A DNA stretch of 64,000 nt from Phallus indusiatus. Taxonomy: Eukaryota; Basidiomycota; Agaricomycetes; Phallales; Phallaceae. The notes below the pieces were generated by a model. That model saw nothing but the letters and a program-made list of their open reading frames with translations. It did no database searches and was not told where the DNA came from. Shown piece after piece: positions 58,001 to 64,000 of this stretch (positions within the stretch are counted from its first letter, which is position 1; every line of letters starts with the position of its first letter). Location of the stretch: assembly GCA_027605045.1 (NCBI GenBank), contig JAQFWX010000020.1, positions 248,001-312,000 of the forward strand, read 5' to 3'. A program made the translations under genes and the position numbers.

Positions 58001-60367
58001 GGATAGGATAGAATGACCTACTTGCGGCATTTAAAGTTATAGACAAGGGTTCCGGAACGGGATTTTGCACGATTTCCATGAGAATCCAGGAGAAATTCAG
58101 CCGGGTGGAAATGTTTATAAACATCGGATGTCCAATTCTTCCGCTTGCAGACTATAAGAAGGTTGGATATATACGAAAGAATTTAATATTTGATGAATAC
58201 TTACGGAGCTTCTTTGTATTGGCTGATGCATCACTGGGAATGTCATCATCACTGCTGCTGATAGGAATTGGGGTTGTAGATCGAGTTTCGATAGTTGGGT
58301 TCTGAGCAAGAGCACGGGTGGCTGTTGAGATGGCAACTTCTTCTTCAACAACTTCCGAATCCGAAGTTTGATTTCGCGTTGCTGGAGTAGGGTCCCTAGA
58401 GTTTTTCTTTTTCCTTTTCTGGGTCGTGGAGCTACTGGCTTTTCGCCTGCGCTTGCCACTAGAGGCTTCGGGCATAATGTAGGATAAAGAATTTCAATCG
58501 CTGTGACAGGTGACAGAGGCACTCGGTAGACTAGAAACATTATGTACAACTCCATGTAAAATACTTCAGAGACACAAAACCCTGTTGGGAAATAGAATAT
58601 TTTTGAAACCTGTCTGATATCAAACCCGCGGGTTACCCGCTTGTTTGCAAAAGCGAAACCCGGATCCGCGGGTAAATTTGACCCGGGTATTGCTCGTTAC
58701 GGGTACGCGTTACCCGCAGGTAGAAACCCGGATACCCGTTCGGGTAACCCGGGTATGCCATTACCCGTGGACAGCCTTATTCTTGACGAGAAAGACGTCA
58801 AAGAGTGCCTACTCGAGGCATTCCCGTTCCTGCAAAAAGAGTGGGATGATTTACGAAAGCGCCTCGAAGACGCTAACGACTACGCCGACCAGACCGTCCA
58901 AGAACTCAAGGACGTTGAGAGACGAGAGGACGACCTTCGAGATCGTATACGGGAACTCGAGGACAAGTTGAAGCAAGCCCCACAGGCAGCATCGCCTGTG
59001 TCATCTAGGAAACGACCTCGGTCAGAGGCCAAGGGCCCCACGAATCATGGGCCCGTAGGATTCGACGCGTACGACGACGACGACCACGATGATCTAGACG
59101 ACCACGATTGGGCGGACTCCTACAATGACGAGTCGGTACTCGACTCCAACGGTCAACCCGTTCCTCCCCATTCTGGGGACGATTTCGGCCTAATGGACAG
59201 GCTGGACCCTGAAGAGGAGTCATTATTGTCTCGGCGACAACTCGCTGAGAAAGTCCTCGCTGAGTTCCCAGGAACTCCCCGTATCTCCAACCAGGCCAAG
59301 TACCACGATACGTGGCCCGCTTTTATGCAAGGCCACGACCCCACAGCGTCTCGAGCAGGGAAAACCCCTGTACCTGGGCCAGTTCCCGACCCACTCGCGT
59401 GGTACATGATGTGTCCACTGGATGATCCCTCATTCGTACTCCAGGGGAAGCAGATCTGGAAGAAACCACCCATATTGGACACACCTCAAAAAGTTGCAAT
59501 GCACGCGCGCATTAGACTTGCCTGGGATGTAGGCATGATGTTCATCAATAGAAAGAAGAAAGAGCGAGACTACGCTCGCCTCACTATCGGGGAGTGCCCC
59601 GAAGCTTTTCCATACCCAACAGAAGGGCAAATGGACCTAGAAACGGGTCGCCTCTACGAGACGTGGTATAAGGACCCCGCCTCCGTACCCTTTTATATAA
59701 GGGTTGAACCATCGGGATCGCTGAATATCAGCGATGTTGAAGTCGTAGCGTGGCTTCGAAAAATATTCCCGAATCGGGAAACAAGGAAGACTGTATTCCC
59801 CATTGTAGCGGAGATATGTACCGAGCCTGGGCTATCCACCTGGCTCAACGCCGCTGGCATCAACGCCGACAAGACGGTGAATAACTCCCCATCCATAATC
59901 GAAGGATGGCGTCGAGCATATACCCTGCCTCAGGGTAACATTCCAACCAAGGAAGAAGTTGTCGGGATGCTGCGATATAACTGTGTGAATACCCGATTAA
60001 TCGAAACTCGATTAGGACCACTATTTGAGCGGTGGCGATCACACACTAACAGCAATACCATCGCCGTGAAGTGGCGAGAATCTCAACCCACCGTTTCGTC
60101 GCTGTTACCAGGACGTCAGTATCGAAGACGACGTCGCAACAATCGTCGTGACGCCGCCCCTGCAGCTCCTATTGCTGGACCTTCGAAGGAGACTCCTTAT
60201 GTGGAGTCCACCGCTAATCGCCTCCCTCGGCGAAAGCACCACTCCCAGCAGATATCGCTGAGAAAGAACTCGTGATCGACCCCGATCAATACGAGGTCCT
60301 GGATAGACCAGGAGCGGGCCCTCAAGGTGACATTGAGATGGCCATGGATTATACCGCGGACGACTGA
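55001..60367 (+). CDS. Extra ORF downstream of pol, split by a hAT transposon
   Basis: The 5' part is 55001-55228 (76 codons). The 3' part resumes at 58788 and runs to 60275, or to 60367 after one frame change. The two join in frame at the TTCTTGAC duplication of the hAT element, about 570-600 aa in all. Visible: a Ser/Thr/Pro-rich start, a short Cys motif (CTHCDEY), a strong charged coiled coil (about residues 90-140), a basic stretch SSRKRPRSEAK, an Asp-rich acidic region, then a globular part rich in Trp and Pro, and a basic C-terminus. A C run at about 60225 is one short; with one more base the frame ends at 60367 with a plausible acidic tail. It sits between pol and the 3' LTR, where some gypsy elements carry env or accessory genes, but it shows no signal peptide or membrane segment. 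I do not recognise a family. Confidence 0.7.
55229..58779 (-). mobile_element. Complete hAT transposon, 3.55 kb
   Basis: The terminal inverted repeats are TAAGGCTGTCCACGGGTAAT and its inverse. The target duplication is the 8-bp TTCTTGAC (55221-55228 and 58780-58787). The subterminal regions are dense in GGGTA/TACCC motifs. The termini match those of the 341-bp MITEs at 17 of 20 positions. The transposase reads on the - strand. Confidence 0.93.
55475..58475 (-). CDS. hAT transposase, multi-exon
   Basis: It starts at 58475 (MPEASSGKRRRKASS) with a basic, Ser-rich N-terminus. Next comes a BED-like zinc-finger region (KCRKHPNKI ... HCDDVSTGNLNRHVREC), then transposase core blocks (YALVKWITRCNRPYSIV ... 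FRMLLASVEVPSR; HIALDAWTSRKASSYLALT). An acidic Glu-rich insert follows (about 56890-57020). The C-terminal hAT dimerisation domain reads DPLAYWHAQ ... SSTDVERVFSLSGRVVSPLR, ending at 55475. At least seven short introns separate these blocks; I have not fixed every junction. No obvious nonsense mutation is needed, so the element may be autonomous. Confidence 0.8.
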
Positions 60368-60420
60368 GACTCACTCGTCGTATCATGTATTGACTTGACG
60401 CTCAAGTCAGCGGGGGAGGA

Positions 60421-60684
60421 TGTAACGGTTCCGCTATGACCAGCGGACTACTATTACCCATAGTACATATTAGTATATATATACAATTGCATGCAGACGA
60501 TCGTCGTCTGCACAAGTACCTAGTATTATGTAATGTACATAGGCGCCGTCACACCAGTAAATACCGCGTAACGGTAAAGGCGCCGGCAGCCTTTCTTACC
60601 TGCACTTGCAAATATACAGCTTTATACTGTTTGTTGTGAGTCCGTAAGAACCGGGCTAATCGTAAACTGTAACGAAACGTTACA
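60421..60684 (+). repeat. Gypsy (47673 element) 3' LTR
   Basis: 264 bp; I find no difference from the 5' LTR. Confidence 0.92.
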
Positions 60685-60998
60685 CGTCACCTCACACGTG
60701 TTACCATAAGTCATTCTTAACTCGTAAATTTGTCGGTCTCAGTTTTACCGTGAGGGGTATGCAATGTGCATATATTCACTAACCTTCTTTTCCAAGACAA
60801 TGCAGTGATATTGGCCATATTCTTTTTGATCCTTTCCCTTGGTGCGGCGAATGCGGTACTGGTGAATATTACGGTCTAACAGCAATGCAACTGCGATGAG
60901 AACATCATCGAAAATTTCTATAAATAGGTTGTGAATATGTGTGACTATCTGAGCTTGAATTTGACTCACGGAACGGCGGCTTGAAAAATTCACGTCCA
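60685..60998 (+). pseudogene. Decayed paralogue of the small secreted protein
   Basis: The best-conserved part is 60797-60905, which matches the start of the gene at 34318: the same CAAGACAATGCAG context, a hydrophobic leader, then CAGCAATGCAA-CTGCGATGAGAACA. The reading frame is broken by indels within and after the leader and the match fades after about 110 bp. Positions 60690-60796 match the gene's promoter (34205-34317). The gypsy element separates it from the rest of its upstream region. Confidence 0.75.
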
Positions 60999-62808
60999 AT
61001 GCTCGTCTTCGGCGCGCTGAAAGCTCGCGCTCCACTCTCACTGTGCTCATTGTACTCCTCGTGCACGGGTCTCATTCCTATCACGCGTTCAAATGTTGTT
61101 CCACGTCGTCGCTTCTCCATCATGACAAATTCTCATCACGACCTTTTCGACTACACATCGGGACGCTGGGCGTAAGTCTCGCGTATATTCCCGATTCGTA
61201 ATTCAATTCATTCAGATTCAACGAGGCCCTTCGCCATGCAGAACGGAAGCTAGTTTTCGACGTGGAGGGGCTATGTCGACTAGCAGCTCAGTCTGTTGGT
61301 CGAAGTTTTGCTGATGTCGTCGGCTTATCAAAGCTCGCCGAAGGCGGATTCAACCGCACCTTCCTCATCACCTTGCGCGACGACTTTCAAATGATCGCGC
61401 GTCTTCCGTACCCAGCAACGATCCCGAAGTATTACGCTGTGGCCAGCGAAGCGGCCACATTGGAGTTCCTCCGTTCCTCTGGGCTGCCTGTTCCCCAAGT
61501 ATACGGATACTCGCCGGTGTCAGAGAACGCGGCAAAAATCGAGTACATCTTTATGGAGTTTATCAAAAGTACAAACCTCACTGATGTATGGCTGGAGCTG
61601 GGGGAATTGGATATTATTTCAATTTTACGCCAACTCGTTCAACTCGAATCTAAAATGATGTCGATCTCTTTTCCCGCTGGAGGGAGCCTTTACTATGCTC
61701 ACGACCTGGAAAAGAAGATGGCAGCTATCCCGCTTGAGGACAAACGTTTCTGCGTTGGTCCAGATACAAGACTACCTATGTGGTTTGGCAGAAGATCACA
61801 CCTCGAGGTTGACCGGGGACCGTGTATGCCGCTTTTAGCCGTTTTTTTACACCCATGACTCAATGGATAACTATAGATAAAAGTGCAGAAGCAGCATTCA
61901 CTGCAGGAGCCCGCAAGGAACTAACTTATCTCGAGCAGTTTGGTCAACCACTCTTGCCATTTCGCCGCATGAGGAGGGATGCATACCAGTTCCAAGAACA
62001 ATCGCCTTCTGCCCACATCGAAAACCTGAAGCGCTTTCTCCTCATAGCATCGTCAATTGTGCCTAGGGATCCCGCCCTCGGTCATAGATTCTGCATCCGC
62101 CATCCAGACATCCAACAGAGTAATATCATGGTTCAAAGGTCGTCCGATTCCGACTCTGATTCTGGCTGGCAACACGCCTCCATCTTGCCTCCGTTTCTCC
62201 TTGCCGGCGTACCCCAACGCCTTCAAAACCACCACGATCCTGTCTCGCAGTCTATGGCGTTACCTTCCTTACCCGATGACTTTAACGAGCTGGACGAAAC
62301 CGAACAAGCCCAAGTGAAAGAGTTGTACCGTCGTCGCCTCGTGCATTACCGCTATATTCAAAACACGGAGCAGCACAACAAACTCCATTACGATGCAATG
62401 ACGGACTTCATGTACGTGCTTCGCAGTCGCCTCTTCACCCACGCAAGCGATCCATGGGAAGGCGAAACCCTCGAGCTAAAAGTCGCGCTTATAAAAGCAA
62501 CAGAGAGATGGAAGATGCTTACAGCGGGAAACACACCATGTCCGATTACCTTTGACGCTGAAGACGTCCACGAGACGATGAAGCTGAATGCGGTACAAGA
62601 AAAAGCAGACAGGGATTTCGAGATATTGCAATCCTTCTTCGATCTCGGGCCGGAGGGCTGGGTTCCCACACAATACTACGAGCAAGCCGTGGGACGTTGC
62701 AAGAAGTTGAAGGAAAAGTTGTTGAAGGAGGCAGAGTCGGAGGAGGATCGCGTGGAGATTTTGACGCATTGGCCCTGGGACGATATGGACGAAGAAAAAT
62801 ATAATTGA
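60999..62808 (+). CDS. APH-family phosphotransferase-like protein, possible mitochondrial leader
   Basis: Exons 60999-61171, 61216-61823 and 61877-62808; 570 aa. The first 40 residues are rich in Arg, Ser and Leu and lack acidic residues, like a mitochondrial presequence. A second Met, before TNSHHDLFDY, could start a cytosolic form. The kinase-like core has an N-lobe nucleotide loop (LAEGGFNRTFLI), the ATP-anchoring Arg (MIARLPYP), a hinge region (FMEF) and the catalytic loop HPDIQQSNIMV (H-x-D-x4-N). Family members I know of then carry an Ile-Asp-Trp-Gln metal-binding motif before HASILP; here the sequence is SDSDSGWQHASILP, so the metal-binding Asp appears to be missing. The family includes yeast Aim9-like proteins of unknown substrate. 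Confidence 0.8.
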
Positions 62809-63540
62809 GAAGTCGAACTAGATAAGACGTGTCTATAATGGTAGCTTTAGGTAGGATCATAATTAACCCCACTCTTGACAGCATTTAACACACGGAAGCG
62901 GGTCTAATCTAATTTAGGCTCTATTACTTGAAGCTCGTTACCTTGAACCATTTTGAACGTAATACATTGGTCGATTTCTGCTTCAATGGTATGTAGGGCT
63001 CTGAAGACGTTATTCCCCGCACGTTGCTACGCAAAACGATATTGATCCGTGCCTCTTTTTAGGCGAGACAAATTGTATGCGTTATCACACAAAATAATGA
63101 TGACCCTGAAATTTCTGAATACAAAGCTGAGTCCAAAGCATATCAAGTCCTCAATAATAATCGATGATCTCCGCGGGTTTACTGGAGCGGAAGGCTGGCT
63201 TTACTCAACTTGAGTGATGCTGCTACATTGTTTCCGAAGACAACAAATGGTTCTGTGGGAACAAAAAAAAACAGTGGTAAGGATTTTAGAAGAAGTTGAA
63301 GTCATTGACTCAAGGTTTATCATTCATTCCAGATTTTTCGTTTTACGGTTGGTTGCTAGGAATGATCAGAAAGGAGCCGGTGTCTTTTTCGCTCAAGTTT
63401 TTGAAGTCAGTAATTTCCAAAGTAGTAAATTCTATCAGCTAACGATAAAACCAACACAACAAAAACCCAGTTAAACATATAAATAAATCTCATATTCCCT
63501 TGAGACCGTTCCATCAAAGGCAGCTGTATGTTGATCGCGT
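62809..63540. other. Intergenic region, no gene seen
   Basis: This is the convergent 3' flank of the APH-like gene and the DPBB gene. An open stretch on the + strand at 63214-63474 shows no recognisable protein. Confidence 0.55.
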
Positions 63541-64000
63541 TTATTCAAACACCCAGTTGACTGAAATAACATATTAGATTGCTGCCAATAAGACTCAATG
63601 ATAAAGACACACCGTTGATTTCTCCGACGCTGAGGCTGTCGAGTTGTTGGAAAACCCCAGATGTGAGGTCAATGTTGTTCTTGTTACCATCTATGGATTC
63701 GCATCCTTCACAAAGATCCTGAACAACTACACCGCTGACGCTGCGACCATTAGACGTGTCAGTCACCGTTATGGTCGCTCCACATAATGATGATTTGAAT
63801 TCGCCGGTACCTAAAAAAATATAACGCGTCAGATATGTTGTCTGTAATCATGACTCTTCAACAATCATCATTTACTCACTCAAGGCAACTGCATTGTCAG
63901 AATTCTGAATTGGGGAGCCACAAGCTCCGAGTCCTCCGTCGGGAGTGAAGAATGTGGCGCTAACGATAAAGCGGGTGAGGAGGGTTGGCGATTACGGGAG
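63541..64000 (-). CDS. RlpA-like double-psi beta-barrel protein, 5' end outside window
   Basis: Exons visible: 63959-63880, 63810-63613 and 63560-63541. An acceptor (GTTAG) at 63960 suggests at least one more exon to the right. The reading gives ATFFTPDGGLGACGSPIQNSD, then SSLCGATITVTDTSNGRSV and VQDLCEGC, and ends VNWVFE. This is the double-psi beta-barrel pattern of RlpA/barwin/expansin-like small fungal proteins, with four visible Cys. These are usually secreted and thought to act on or bind cell-wall polysaccharide. The signal peptide would lie beyond the edge. Confidence 0.7.

Larger units (their letters stand above)
47673..60684 (+). mobile_element. 13-kb Ty3/gypsy element with extra 3' ORF and nested MITE and hAT
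   Basis: The LTRs 47673-47936 and 60421-60684 (264 bp) appear identical, with ends TGTAACG and CGTTACA. The target duplication is CGTCA. A purine tract AGCGGGGGAGGA adjoins the 3' LTR. Order: gag, protease, RT (split by a MITE), RNase H, integrase, chromodomain, then a further ORF (55001-60367) split by a complete hAT transposon. Without the two guests the element would be about 9.1 kb. No tRNA-like or self-complementary primer site is obvious after the 5' LTR. Confidence 0.93.

Noticed and set aside
63214..63474. An 86-codon open frame on the + strand
   Set aside because: No motif and no splice or start context; it lies between two convergent genes.

Overview
The window is nuclear DNA of a filamentous basidiomycete, most likely an Agaricomycete. 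The genes have many short introns (about 50-80 nt), there is a cluster of secreted laccases with an Agaricomycete-type 19-exon layout, and Ty3/gypsy, Ty1/copia and hAT elements are nested in one another. I cannot name the species from sequence alone; a marasmioid agaric is only a guess.

Layout. 1-4.4 kb: a single-pass membrane protein with a glycine/valine repeat ectodomain and a C-terminal PPxY motif, then a RING-finger protein. 3-14 kb: a direct segmental duplication carrying the 3' part of the RING gene, its intergenic region and a laccase (copy 1 from about 3080, copy 2 from about 9487). 6.3-30.6 kb: six laccase genes, called here A and B (+ strand) and C, D, E, F (- strand), plus two laccase relics. 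B and C reconstruct cleanly with 19 exons each. D does too if two GC-AG introns are accepted. A and E each carry one 1-nt deletion in the signal-peptide exon. F has a +2 frameshift in the last exon. 26-33.5 kb: promoter-distal repeats and a small hAT-type MITE.

34.3-46.2 kb: a gene for a small secreted Cys-rich protein split by a Ty1/copia element. The copia element holds two 341-bp MITEs and one complete Ty3/gypsy chromovirus whose primer-binding site is an exact 11-nt complement of its own LTR, which suggests Tf1-like self-priming. 46.2-60.7 kb: a tandem copy of the secreted-protein locus, broken by a second, 13-kb Ty3/gypsy element. This one carries an extra ORF downstream of pol, a third copy of the same MITE, and a 3.55-kb hAT transposon inside the extra ORF. 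61-62.8 kb: an APH-family (phosphotransferase-like) gene with a possible mitochondrial leader. 63.5-64 kb: the 3' part of a gene for a double-psi beta-barrel (RlpA-like) protein that runs off the right edge.

The host genes suggest lignocellulose or phenolic-oxidising secretion (laccases) plus small secreted proteins. The cluster has been shaped by repeated segmental duplication, inversion, internal deletion and transposon insertion. Eight of the disrupted reading frames are restored by one extra base in a homopolymer run, so some apparent pseudogenes may be sequencing or assembly errors. All intron structures were inferred by eye from splice consensus and comparison among the copies.
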